From: Streptomyces polyasparticus
GTDB taxonomy: Bacteria > Actinomycetota > Actinomycetes > Streptomycetales > Streptomycetaceae
Assembly: GCF_014493765.1 (NCBI RefSeq)
Contig: NZ_JACTVJ010000031.1
Span: 37,871-101,870, forward strand
Length of the DNA stretch: 64,000 bases
Direction of reading: 5' to 3'
Shown in pieces: positions 28,806 to 37,333 of the stretch. The position numbers and the translations under genes were made by a program. Every line of letters begins with the position of its first letter. The stretch's first letter is position 1. Under the pieces are notes generated by a model, which was not told the origin of the DNA, did not search any database, and saw only the letters and a program-made list of their open reading frames with translations.

Positions 28806-29002
28806 GAGACCTCGCGGTGATCCGTAAGGTCCGAGCCGTCCTCAAGGACAGCTCAGGACAGGGTAGCGGATGCGGGTTGCGGGAGTGGGGGGCCGGGTTC
28901 GGCTCGGAGGGCGGGGGCGGTGATCTACGCTCACCTCCCGCAGCGCGATGCCACACCTCTTGGCCGGTGGACGGCCGCGTCGAATCGAGTGGGGTGGGGT
29001 CG

Positions 29003-29614
29003 ATGGTGAGAAGAGCAGCTGTGGTGGCGGCTGTCGCGGTGGGCGGCGTGCTGGTGACCGGGTGCGGGTCCGGGGTCGGTGACAGGGCCGGTGACGGGGC
29101 CGGTTCCGGAGCGGACAGGGCGGCGGCTTCGCCGTCGGCTGTGCGGGACTTCGGCAAGGTGGCGGTGCAGGCCGAGCTCGATGCCGCGGTGGCGGCCGCC
29201 GGGCTTCCCGAGAGCGTCGGAACAGGGAAGGCCGGCGAATGGAGCACCAAGGGCGACGACGGCAGGCGTCAGGAGGTGGCCGAGCGGATGGCCGCCTGCA
29301 CTGTCGCCTGGTCGTGGTCGGCCGGTGCCGCTTCGGCCGACACGGCGGAAGACGGCCGGATGGACAGGAAGCTCAAGGTCATGGCCGGTGACCTGGCGGA
29401 GCGGGGCTGGCGGGAGAAGCGGCCGTTCGAGGAGGTACCTCTCGGAGAGGACGGCTCCACGGCGATGGCTGTGTACAAGAAGCGGGGCTGGACCCTGTTC
29501 GCGCGACACCATGATCTGGGAGCCCTGAGGGTGGCCACGGTCACGGCCACCGAGGACGCCTGCACGGCGAAGTTCACCGACGAGGAGTTGGAGCTCCTGG
29601 AGGGGGGCAGCTAG
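29003..29614 (+). CDS. putative secreted lipoprotein
   Basis: A 203-residue protein starting MVRRAAVVAAVAVGGVLVTGC, a signal peptide with lipobox VTGC. An Ala/Gly/Ser linker and a domain with no recognisable family follow (TAEDGRMDRKLKVMAGDLAERG, YKKRGWTLFARHHDLG). It should be anchored on the outer face of the membrane. ATG 29003 has only a weak GGGGT site. The stop codon TAG (29612-29614) lies in the first bases of the inverted-repeat element that follows, so the original C-terminus may have been different. Confidence 0.75.
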   Translation: MVRRAAVVAAVAVGGVLVTGCGSGVGDRAGDGAGSGADRAAASPSAVRDFGKVAVQAELDAAVAAAGLPESVGTGKAGEWSTKGDDGRRQEVAERMAACTVAWSWSAGAASADTAEDGRMDRKLKVMAGDLAERGWREKRPFEEVPLGEDGSTAMAVYKKRGWTLFARHHDLGALRVATVTATEDACTAKFTDEELELLEGGS

Positions 29615-29777
29615 TGCCGCGTCCGGCAACGTTCGCCCCGTCACGACGCCCGGCACGCACTCTCGACGCACCGGCCGGAAGCCCCAGTACGTCCAGTACG
29701 AGGACTTCCGGCCGGTACGCCGAGAGCACGCACCGGACGCCGCTCCTTGACGGGCAAACGTTGCCTGACGCGGCACT
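29613..29777. mobile_element. MITE-like 165-bp imperfect inverted repeat, no coding capacity
   Basis: The whole segment folds back on itself. The ends are AGTGCCGCGTC and GACGCGGCACT, continued by GGCAACGTT/AACGTTGCC, CCCGTCA/TGACGGG, TCTCG/CGAGA and ACCGGCCGGAAG/CTTCCGGCCGGT around a central loop near 29690. There is no open frame of note. Size and terminal repeats fit a miniature inverted-repeat transposable element or the paired remnant ends of an insertion sequence. It also separates two convergent genes and could act as a terminator. Target duplications are not evident. Confidence 0.7.
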
Positions 29778-29800
29778 GGCCGAGGGCGGAGGCCGGCCGC

Positions 29801-31618
29801 TCAGGAATCCTTGCGCAGCCGCGCCGCCCGTCGCCGGAGGTCCTCGGCGAGGTCGCCGAGCTCCGAGGTGCGGGGGTGGCCGGCCGCCGCGTGGGTGGTG
29901 AGGCGGGTCATCGCCGTTTCCGCGTACGTGAGGTCGTCGTGCCAGTCGTCCAGGGTTGTGCGGTGGCGCGGGTCCGTCCGCAGGCGGGCCAGTTCGGTGC
30001 GTACGGCGGCCAGTTCGGCGTGGACGCGGCGGCGCAGGGTGTGCAGGGCCGCCGAGTCGTCGACGTGGGCGGGCAGCCGGTCGGCGTACGCGGCGATGGT
30101 GTCGTGGGCCGTCGCGAGCCGGTGGGGGAGGCGGGACCGGGTGTCCTCGGGCCACAGGAGGTAACCGCACACGAAGGCGATGCCGCAGCCGATCAGGGTG
30201 TCGAGCAGGCGGGCCTCCGGCACCGCGGAGCCGGCCTGGCCGAGGGGGTCGGCGAGCAGCAGCATCACCGGGGTGAGGAAGAGGGTCTGCAGGGCGTAGT
30301 TGCGGCGGGCGTACGCCTGGAGCAGGCCGGTCAGGACGACGGTGACCGCGATCCGCCACCAGCCGGCCGGGAACACGGCCATGGCGGCCAGGCCGAGCAG
30401 CACGCCCGCAGTGGTGCCGGCGGCGCGCAGGACGAGGCGGGCGGGCACGGTGCCGAGCCCGGGGCGTACGACGAGCGCGACGGTGAGGACCAGCCAGCCC
30501 GAGCGCGGCAGTCCGCTGAGGGAGGCGACGGTCTGGGCCAGGCCGAGACAGACCGCGAGCCGCAGCGCGTAGCGGCGGGCGGCCGCGTCGTGCAGCCGGC
30601 CGGACAGGGCCCTGGCCAGGCGGTGCCGGGGAGCGGGCGGGGGTGATACGCGCCGGGGCGTGGCGGCGGTTTGTTGATCAGCGGCCCGCCCGCTGGTCCG
30701 TTCGGCAGGCGAGGTGGCCAGGCGGGCGATCGCCGTGTGGAGGGCCCGGGCGGCCGCGTCGTCGGGCCGGACCGGGAGGTGCGCGTCGGTCGTGGGCGTG
30801 CCCGCGGCGACCGCGTCCGCCACCTCACGTAGCGCCCGCGCATACCCTTCGACGGTTCCGGCGCGGGGTGCGAGCACCACGGGCGCCACCCCGATGACCT
30901 CCACCAGAAGGTCGAGGACGCCCGTGAGCCGTGCCGTCGCGCTGCCCGGACGGGGAGCGGACAGGCGTCGGACCAGGACCGTGTCGTAGGCGGCGTCCAT
31001 CGCCTCGGTCACCGCGTGGCGGCGCTCGGCCCAGGTGCCGTCGGTGGCGTCGAGGAGGTCGGCGACCGCACGCAACGCCCCGGCCACCGCCTGCCGTTCG
31101 CCCTCGCCGGGGCGGCGCAGGGCGTGGCCCAGGGAGAGCAGCATCAGCGGGATCCCGCCGAGCAGGAACAGCAGCGGCACCTGCCACCACGGCGGCCCGG
31201 CGGGCAGTCCGAGACCCATGGCGGTGGCGAGCAGCAGCACCAGCGTGGCCATGTCGCTGATCCGGCCGATCGTCGAGACCAGACCGCTGACCAGCGCGAC
31301 CACGGTGACGAGCAGGATCTGCGCCCATGCCTCACCGTGCGTGAGCCGGCCGAGCGCGAGCCCGGCCGCACCGCCGAGCTGCGGCAGGACGAGGGTCAGC
31401 GCGCGGGTGCGCCAGGGCGCCGCGGAATCGTCGACGGCCGCACCGTACGCGCCGAGCGCCGCAGCGGCCCCGAGGTCGGGCCGCCCGGCCACTTGGCCGA
31501 CGGCCAGCGGCACGAGCATGCCCAGCGCTCCCCGTACGACCAGAGCGCGGTCCACCGGCACCGGCCGCGTCCGGACCGTGTGCCGCAGCCACGGCGGCCC
31601 GCCGCCGGTCAGGCCCAT
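29801..31618 (-). CDS. FUSC family membrane protein
   Basis: A 605-residue protein with two repeats of a hydrophobic block (about residues 27-160 and 355-480), each followed by a long charged helical cytoplasmic part. That is the architecture of FUSC/aromatic acid exporter (YccS, AaeB) proteins. RRYALRLAVCLGLAQTVASLSGLPRSGWLVLTVALVVRP, read at the second block, is the family signature. It probably exports hydrophobic or aromatic compounds. Start 31618 is ATG; no strong ribosome site is visible. The final residues (DLRRRAARLRKDS) end just before the MITE-like element. Confidence 0.85.
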   Translation of the reverse strand: MGLTGGGPPWLRHTVRTRPVPVDRALVVRGALGMLVPLAVGQVAGRPDLGAAAALGAYGAAVDDSAAPWRTRALTLVLPQLGGAAGLALGRLTHGEAWAQILLVTVVALVSGLVSTIGRISDMATLVLLLATAMGLGLPAGPPWWQVPLLFLLGGIPLMLLSLGHALRRPGEGERQAVAGALRAVADLLDATDGTWAERRHAVTEAMDAAYDTVLVRRLSAPRPGSATARLTGVLDLLVEVIGVAPVVLAPRAGTVEGYARALREVADAVAAGTPTTDAHLPVRPDDAAARALHTAIARLATSPAERTSGRAADQQTAATPRRVSPPPAPRHRLARALSGRLHDAAARRYALRLAVCLGLAQTVASLSGLPRSGWLVLTVALVVRPGLGTVPARLVLRAAGTTAGVLLGLAAMAVFPAGWWRIAVTVVLTGLLQAYARRNYALQTLFLTPVMLLLADPLGQAGSAVPEARLLDTLIGCGIAFVCGYLLWPEDTRSRLPHRLATAHDTIAAYADRLPAHVDDSAALHTLRRRVHAELAAVRTELARLRTDPRHRTTLDDWHDDLTYAETAMTRLTTHAAAGHPRTSELGDLAEDLRRRAARLRKDS

Positions 31619-31721
31619 CGGTACGGCCTCTGCGTCAACTCGGTCCGGGGGAGGGGACGGTCGGGTGTCATGAACGTTCCTTCGCCGGGTGTCGGGTTCT
31701 GTGTGATCTACACCCCCCGAG

Positions 31722-31903
31722 CCCCACCCGCACGGACCGACCCGCCCCCAGGCCGGGCCCCAGGCCAGCCCCCAGGTCAGCCCCGCCCAGGCCAGGACCC
31801 CAGGCCAGCCCCGCCCAGGTCAGCCCCGCCCAGGCCAGGACCCCAGGCCAGCCCCGCCCAGGCCAAGACCCCAGGCCAGGCCCCCGGCCCCCAAGCCAAG
31901 CCC
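31722..31903. repeat. C-rich tandem repeats between FUSC and TIM-barrel genes
   Basis: The segment consists of repeated CCAGGCCAGCCCCGCCCAGG and CCAGGCCAGGACC motifs with a period of about 28 bases, strongly C-rich on the plus strand. It lies between the start of the FUSC gene and the stop of the TIM-barrel gene, and no gene is supported here. Confidence 0.8.
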
Positions 31904-31906
31904 TCC

Positions 31907-32800
31907 TCAGCCCCGCTTGCGCGTGTTCCGCCCCATCCGGTGCCACGTGTGGCGGCGGCCGCGGATGGCGACGGAGTAGTCGTAGAGGAACTCCGGGTCC
32001 ATCGAGCCCGCCGCGTAAGCGTCGCCGATGTGGTGGGCGTCGACGCCGATCTCCTTGGCGTTCAGGGCGAGTTGGGGCACGAGGTTGCGGTGCGAGCCCT
32101 CCTGGCTCGTGCCGATCGTGCCCATCGCGACGGCGCCGGCCGCGTGGATACGCCGTACGGCCTCGGCGGCGATCTCGCGCGTGACGCCCGGCACCGTACC
32201 GGGCAGCGGCACGAGCACACCGTCGGCGCCGGCCTCCGCCACGGCGGCCATCCGGCCGGCGTCGAGGGTCTCGATACGGCCCGCCATGTGCATCTTCCCG
32301 GACCAGATGGCGACGTCGTCGCCGAGCCCGCGCCGCAGCTCCTCGCTGGTGCGGGCGATGTCGTCGAGCGTCGCGCCGGTGGCCGGGTTGGCGGTCACGC
32401 ACAGCAGGGCCACGCCCTGGTCGACCAGGCGCTTGGCGTTCTCGACGGTGGCCTTGCGCAGCTCCGGTACGGTGCCGGGCTCGAGGTTCACGCCGATCGG
32501 GCGGCCCACGGCGTCGGCGATGTCGGCGAGCCTGTCGAAGCCGCCGAGCACCGCGAGGTTCCAGCGGTCTCCGTCGAAGACGGTCTCCAGGGCGTTGATG
32601 ATCACGATGTCCGCGCCGAACGCCGCGGCCACCTCGATATTGCTGACGCCGCCCGTCTCGTGGGCGCTCATCAGGAGCGTCATGTTCGCCCAGACTTCGG
32701 CGACCACGGCGCGGCCTTCGCTCGCGGCCACGGAGGCGGTCAGCTCGCGGCCGCGCAGGTGCGCGAGCTGGGCGCTGTCGAGATCGAGGATGCGGGACAT
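31907..32800 (-). CDS. TIM-barrel protein of DUF7916 type
   Basis: A 297-residue protein with alternating strands and helices of a TIM barrel: GADIVIINALETV, IGVNLEPGTV, GVALLCVTANPATGAT, GADGVLVPLPGTVPGV and AGAVAMGTIGTSQEG. Relatives, sometimes labelled haloacid-dehalogenase-like or PEP-mutase-like, are often next to sugar-uptake or GntR genes and have no proven activity. ATG 32800 has GGAAGGA upstream. It is divergent from a GntR regulator, which probably controls it. Function is unknown; the IG(T)SQEGSH end resembles phosphate-binding loops. Confidence 0.7.
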   Translation of the reverse strand: MSRILDLDSAQLAHLRGRELTASVAASEGRAVVAEVWANMTLLMSAHETGGVSNIEVAAAFGADIVIINALETVFDGDRWNLAVLGGFDRLADIADAVGRPIGVNLEPGTVPELRKATVENAKRLVDQGVALLCVTANPATGATLDDIARTSEELRRGLGDDVAIWSGKMHMAGRIETLDAGRMAAVAEAGADGVLVPLPGTVPGVTREIAAEAVRRIHAAGAVAMGTIGTSQEGSHRNLVPQLALNAKEIGVDAHHIGDAYAAGSMDPEFLYDYSVAIRGRRHTWHRMGRNTRKRG

Positions 32801-32877
32801 GGGGTCCTTCCGGTCGGAGGGCCGGCGGCCCTCGGTGTGCGGCGCGGTGCGCCCCCCTCGCTTTCGCCTCCCTCTCG

Positions 32878-32898
32878 GGTATACCAAAGTCAGACCAG
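32878..32898. promoter_or_regulatory. candidate GntR operator
   Basis: The palindrome GGTATACC (32878-32885) is followed eight bases on by AGACCAGG. On the minus strand TGGTCT and TGGTAT form a spaced direct repeat. It lies between the divergent TIM-barrel and gntR genes and resembles HutC/GntR-type operators. Confidence 0.4.
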
Positions 32899-32989
32899 GC
32901 GGAAGCAGGGCCGAAGGTCCCGCACGCCGAGGTCGACCTGCTGCCCGTCCGCACGCCGCGGTCAACCCGAGCCCCCGAGGAACCCCCGT

Positions 32990-33745
32990 ATGCCCCCGGA
33001 CCCCACCTTCCACCCCGTCTCCGCCGACGGCGCCCAACCCCCGTACGTCCAGGCCGAACAGGCCCTCGCCCACGCCATCGCGACCGGCGCGCTCACCCCC
33101 GGACAGCGCCTGCCCTCCGAGCGCCATCTCTGCGAACAGCTGGGCATCAGCCGCGTCACCCTGCGCCGGGCCCTGCAGTCCCTGGGGGAGCAGGGCCTGG
33201 TCGTCTCGTCGGAGCGGCGCGGCTGGCGGGTCCGGCAGGTCGGCTTCACGCACTCCGCGGGCGCCGCGACGCAGGCCGGCTTCGCCGAGATCAACCGCGC
33301 CCTCGGCCGCGCGGTGACCGCCCGTGTGCTCCTCGCCCGCACACGCCGCGCCACGGCCGACGAAGCCGAACGCCTCCGACTCCCCGCCCCCTCCCGCGTA
33401 TTCGAGCTGCACCGCATCCGCTACCTCGACGGCCTCGCCGTCTGCATCGCGCAGGACCTCGTGCCGTCGGCTCTCGCTCCGGCCCTCGCCGACGAGGACT
33501 TCACCACCGCCTCCCTCTTCGCGCAGCTCGCCGCCCGCGGCCACACCGTCGCCACCGCGAGCTGCGTCGCCCGCGCCGCCCTCGCGACCCCGCGGCAGCG
33601 GGGACTCCTCGACCTCGACAGCCGCCGCGCGGCCCCGGTCCTCAACGTCAGACGTCTCTCGTACGACGCGGAGGGCACGGTCGTCGCCGCGAGCGAGGAG
33701 CTCTACCGCGCGGACCGCTACGAGCTGCGCATCACGCTCGGCTGA
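32990..33745 (+). CDS. GntR family transcriptional regulator (HutC/UTRA type)
   Basis: About 251 residues. A winged helix near the N-terminus (YVQAEQALAHAIATGALTPG, LPSERHLCEQLGISRVTLRRAL) is followed by a UTRA effector domain from about residue 100 (RVFELHRIRYLDGLAVCIAQDLVPSAL, ending LYRADRYELRI). UTRA domains bind sugars or phosphosugars. ATG 32990 follows CGAGG. Its position divergent from the TIM-barrel gene suggests local regulation. The aspT gene downstream is separated by about 150 bases, and an effect on it cannot be excluded. Confidence 0.9.
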   Translation: MPPDPTFHPVSADGAQPPYVQAEQALAHAIATGALTPGQRLPSERHLCEQLGISRVTLRRALQSLGEQGLVVSSERRGWRVRQVGFTHSAGAATQAGFAEINRALGRAVTARVLLARTRRATADEAERLRLPAPSRVFELHRIRYLDGLAVCIAQDLVPSALAPALADEDFTTASLFAQLAARGHTVATASCVARAALATPRQRGLLDLDSRRAAPVLNVRRLSYDAEGTVVAASEELYRADRYELRITLG

Positions 33746-33894
33746 GACGCCATTCCAATAGAGCAGTCCGCCGCCCGATACGGAGCAATCGGCCGCCCGA
33801 ATCTCACCGGGCGACCGCCGCGAGAATCGCTTACTTTGCGCAGGCAGGAGGTCGGAGTTTCGGAGCTGCACGGCACAGAAGGCGCCACTGACCC

Positions 33895-35598
33895 ATGATT
33901 GATTTCCTCAACCGGAACATCTTCCAGCCCCATCCGGAGCTGCTGGTGTTCATCACCGTGGCGATCGGTTTCCTTTTCGGGAAGCTGCGCTACAAGGCGA
34001 TCGGGCTCGGCGCGGTCACCGGCTGCCTGATCGTCGGGCTCATTTTCGGCGCGCAGTTCAAGGTGACGATCGAAGGGACCGTGAAGAACCTCTTCTTCAC
34101 GCTGTTCCTTTTCGCCCTCGGCTACCGCGTGGGACCGCAGTTCTTCCGCGGTCTGAAGAAGGACGGCATTCCCCAGGTCGTCAACGCCATCGTGGTCTGT
34201 GTGACGGGCCTGCTCGTGTCCTGGGCGTTCGTCTCGATGCTCGGATACGGTCCCGGGCTCAGCGCGGGCTTCCTCGGCGGCGCCCTGACGCAGTCGGCCG
34301 TGATCGGTGTCGCGCAGGACGCCATCGCCAACCTGCCCGGCCTGTCACCCGACGAGGTCAAGAACGAGCAGAACCTCGTCGCCGTCGGCTATGCCGTCTG
34401 CTACCCGCTCGGCACCATCCTCTGTGCCCTGCTCCTGGCCAATGTCCTGCCGAAGCTCTACCGCAGGAACCTGGCCGCCGAATCCGCCGAACTCGCCCGC
34501 GAACTCGACGTGCCCACCGACAACCCGGACCTCGGCGAGGGCTACTACCAGGTGGTGCTGCGGGCGTACACGGTGCAGCGCCCCGACGTCGTCGGCCGTA
34601 CGGTGCAGGACTTCGAGGACCAGCAGAAGGCGCTCGGCCGCCGTATCTACCTCACGGCCGTACGGCGCGACGGCACGCTCCTCGAACACGACCAGCAGCG
34701 CGTCCTGAAGGAAGGCGACGTGGTCGCGGTCAGCGCGCTGCGCCACGATCTCGTGGACTACGACGCACGCACCCACATCGGCAGCGAAGCGGACGACACC
34801 GAGCTGCTCGGCTACCAGACCGAGACGCTGCACGTCATCGCCTCCGAGAAGGCCCAGCTGGGCAGGACCGTCGGCGAGCTGCGGGCCGAGCCGTTCATGG
34901 TGGGCGTCTACATCGACAAGATCTACCGCTCGGGCTCCGCGTTCCCCGTGATGCTGTCCACGAAGATCGAGCGCGGTGACACGCTCATCCTGACCGGGCC
35001 CAAGCGCCTGGTGGACCCGGCCGGTGCGGCGATCGGCAAGCCCGTGCCGACCTCGTTCGCGAGCGACATGGTCTGGGTCGGGCTCGGCACCTTCCTCGGC
35101 GGCTGCCTCGGCGTGCTGGCCGTCACGGCGGGCGGTGTGCCGATCTCCCTGTCCACCTCCGGCGGCGCGCTCATCATGGGCCTGGTCTTCGGCTGGATCC
35201 GCAGCAAGTACCCGACCTTCGGCAACGTACCGCCGGGCGCGCAGTGGTTCATGGACACCCTCGGCCTGTGCATGTTCGTCGCGATCGTCGGGCTCAACGC
35301 CGGACCGACCTTCACCGAGGGTCTCTCCACGGCAGGTTGGGGACTGCTCGTGTGGGGCGCCGTCGCCACCCTGATCCCGCTGCTCGTCGGCTTCCTGGTC
35401 GGCCACCACATCCAGAAGATCCGCTTCCCGATCCTCATGGGCGTCCTGGCCGGCGGCCAGACCACGACGGCCGCGATCGGCGCGGTCAACGAAGAGTCCA
35501 AATCCCAGGTGCCCACGCTCGGTTACACCATCCCGTACGCGGTCTCCAACGTGCTCCTGACCATCTGGGGCGCCGTCATCGTCCTGCTCCACCACTGA
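33895..35598 (+). CDS. aspT: aspartate:alanine antiporter AspT
   Basis: A 567-residue member of the aspartate:alanine exchanger family. Five or six N-terminal helices (with GALTQSAVIGVAQDAIANL) are followed by a cytoplasmic region with two RCK_C/TrkA-C-like domains (about 220-300 and 310-385) and a C-terminal membrane half with GVLAGGQTTTAAIGAVNEESKSQVPTLGYTIPYAVSNVLLT, the family's second repeat. It exchanges aspartate in for alanine out. The decarboxylase gene follows 18 bases downstream, so the pair forms the aspartate decarboxylation cycle. ATG 33895 has a distant AGAAGG site. Confidence 0.93.
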   Translation: MIDFLNRNIFQPHPELLVFITVAIGFLFGKLRYKAIGLGAVTGCLIVGLIFGAQFKVTIEGTVKNLFFTLFLFALGYRVGPQFFRGLKKDGIPQVVNAIVVCVTGLLVSWAFVSMLGYGPGLSAGFLGGALTQSAVIGVAQDAIANLPGLSPDEVKNEQNLVAVGYAVCYPLGTILCALLLANVLPKLYRRNLAAESAELARELDVPTDNPDLGEGYYQVVLRAYTVQRPDVVGRTVQDFEDQQKALGRRIYLTAVRRDGTLLEHDQQRVLKEGDVVAVSALRHDLVDYDARTHIGSEADDTELLGYQTETLHVIASEKAQLGRTVGELRAEPFMVGVYIDKIYRSGSAFPVMLSTKIERGDTLILTGPKRLVDPAGAAIGKPVPTSFASDMVWVGLGTFLGGCLGVLAVTAGGVPISLSTSGGALIMGLVFGWIRSKYPTFGNVPPGAQWFMDTLGLCMFVAIVGLNAGPTFTEGLSTAGWGLLVWGAVATLIPLLVGFLVGHHIQKIRFPILMGVLAGGQTTTAAIGAVNEESKSQVPTLGYTIPYAVSNVLLTIWGAVIVLLHH

Positions 35599-35616
35599 TC
35601 CACGTAAGGAAAGAGC

Positions 35617-37266
35617 ATGCCCAAGAGCACCCTGTCGCGTGAGCAGATCAAGGGATACGCGCAGCTGTCCCCGTTCGAGCTGAAGAACGTGTTCATCGAC
35701 CTCGCGCAGAAGGCGCAGGCCGACCAGCCCGGACAGAAGGACAAGTCCTCGGTCCAGATGCTCAACGCGGGCCGCGGCAACCCGAACTGGGTGGCCACCG
35801 GACCGCGCGAGGCCTTCTACGCGCTCGGCTACTTCGCCCTGGCGGAGTCCCAGCGGGTGTGGACGGCGGACAACCTGGGCGGCATGCCCGAACTCGTGGG
35901 CTCCGGCGAGCGGTTCGACACCTTCGTGCGCCGCCACCCCGATCTGCCCGGCATCGAGCTCCTGCAGAACTGCGTGGAACACGCCGTCAAGCGCTTCGGA
36001 TTCGAGAAGGACGCCTTCGTCCACGAGCTGTCCGACTGCGCGATCGGCGACAACTATCCGGTGCCCGACCGGATCATGCCGCACGCCGAGAAAATCATCC
36101 GCGGCTATATCGGCGACGAGCTCTTCGACAAGAAGCCGCCGCCCGGGAACATCTCCTACTTCGCGACCGAGGGCGGCACCGCCGCCATGTGCTACATCTT
36201 CGACTCCCTCGTGAAGAACAGGCTCCTCAAGAAGGGCGACAAGATCGCCCTCATGGTCCCCGTCTTCACCCCGTACATCGAGATCCCCGAACTCGACACG
36301 TATGAATTCGAGGTCGTCTTCATCAACGCCTCGCGATTCGTCGAGGAGGGCGTACGGGAATGGCGCTATCCGGCCGAGGAAGTGGCCAAGCTCGAAGACC
36401 CGGACATCAAGGCGCTCTGCCTGGTCAACCCGTCCAACCCGCCCTCCCTGGCGCTCAGTCAGCGGGTCGCCGACCAGATCAAGGACATCGTCGCGACCAG
36501 GAACCCGAACCTGCTCGTCGTCACCGACGACGTCTACGGCACCTTCGTGGAGGGCTTCCGCTCGATTGCCGCCGACCTGCCGCGCAACACCCTCCTCGTG
36601 TACTCGTATTCAAAGCACTACGGGTGCACCGGCTGGCGCATCGGCGTCATCGGCCTGCACGACGACAACGTGATCGACGAGATGATCGCGAACCTGCCCC
36701 AGGAGGAGAAGGACCTCCTGAACAAGCGGTACGGCACGCTCACGCTCGAACCGGAGAAGATCAAGTTCATCGACCGGCTCGTCGCCGACTCGCGTCAGGT
36801 GGCCCTCAACCACACCGCCGGGCTCTCGCTGCCGCAGCAGATGATGATGTCCCTCTTCTCGCTCTTCACGATGCTGGAGGAGGGCCAGGCCTACAAGCAC
36901 CGGATCCGCGAGATCGTCCGTACCCGGCTCGACCTGCTGCTCGAAGCCGCCCAGATGAAGATCGCCGACGACCCGCAGCGGGCCGGCTACTACATCGAGC
37001 TCGATCTGCTCGCCGAGGCCGAGCGCCAGCAGGGCCCGGAGTTCGCCGCGTTCCTGGAGCAGAACTACGAGCCCGTCGACCCGCTGTTCCGCCTCGCCGA
37101 GCAGACCGGTGTGGTGCTCCTGAACGGCGGCGGATTCGAGGGCCCCGAGTGGTCCGTGCGCGCCTCGCTCGCCAACCTCGACGACCTCGACTACCTGAAG
37201 ATCGGCCACTACCTGAAGGCGATCTTCGACGACTACATCGCGGAGTGGCAGGCGTCGAAGGCGTAG
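35617..37266 (+). CDS. aspD: aspartate 4-decarboxylase / aspartate aminotransferase AspD
   Basis: This 549-residue PLP enzyme converts L-aspartate to L-alanine and CO2. Key residues are visible: NPSNPPS (Asn271), TDDVYG (Asp304, Tyr307) and the PLP lysine Lys333 in YSYSKHYGCTGWRIG. The extra N-terminal segment and the length distinguish AspD from ordinary aminotransferases. ATG 35617 has AAGGAAAG upstream. With AspT it consumes a cytoplasmic proton per turn and swaps a dianion for a monoanion, so it can build proton-motive force and resist acid. The cycle is known from lactic acid bacteria; its use in an aerobic mycelial organism is an inference. Confidence 0.95.
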   Translation: MPKSTLSREQIKGYAQLSPFELKNVFIDLAQKAQADQPGQKDKSSVQMLNAGRGNPNWVATGPREAFYALGYFALAESQRVWTADNLGGMPELVGSGERFDTFVRRHPDLPGIELLQNCVEHAVKRFGFEKDAFVHELSDCAIGDNYPVPDRIMPHAEKIIRGYIGDELFDKKPPPGNISYFATEGGTAAMCYIFDSLVKNRLLKKGDKIALMVPVFTPYIEIPELDTYEFEVVFINASRFVEEGVREWRYPAEEVAKLEDPDIKALCLVNPSNPPSLALSQRVADQIKDIVATRNPNLLVVTDDVYGTFVEGFRSIAADLPRNTLLVYSYSKHYGCTGWRIGVIGLHDDNVIDEMIANLPQEEKDLLNKRYGTLTLEPEKIKFIDRLVADSRQVALNHTAGLSLPQQMMMSLFSLFTMLEEGQAYKHRIREIVRTRLDLLLEAAQMKIADDPQRAGYYIELDLLAEAERQQGPEFAAFLEQNYEPVDPLFRLAEQTGVVLLNGGGFEGPEWSVRASLANLDDLDYLKIGHYLKAIFDDYIAEWQASKA

Positions 37267-37289
37267 GAGCGCCGCACGGAGCACGAACA

Positions 37290-37321
37290 GGGCCCGCAAC
37301 CACGGAGGTTGCGGGCCCTTT
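37290..37321. terminator. hairpin terminator between convergent genes
   Basis: Perfect 12-base arms GGGCCCGCAACC and GGTTGCGGGCCC around ACGGA (37290-37318) are followed by TTT. It serves aspD and possibly the convergent glycosyltransferase gene. Confidence 0.9.
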
Positions 37322-37333
37322 CGCAAGCAGGGG

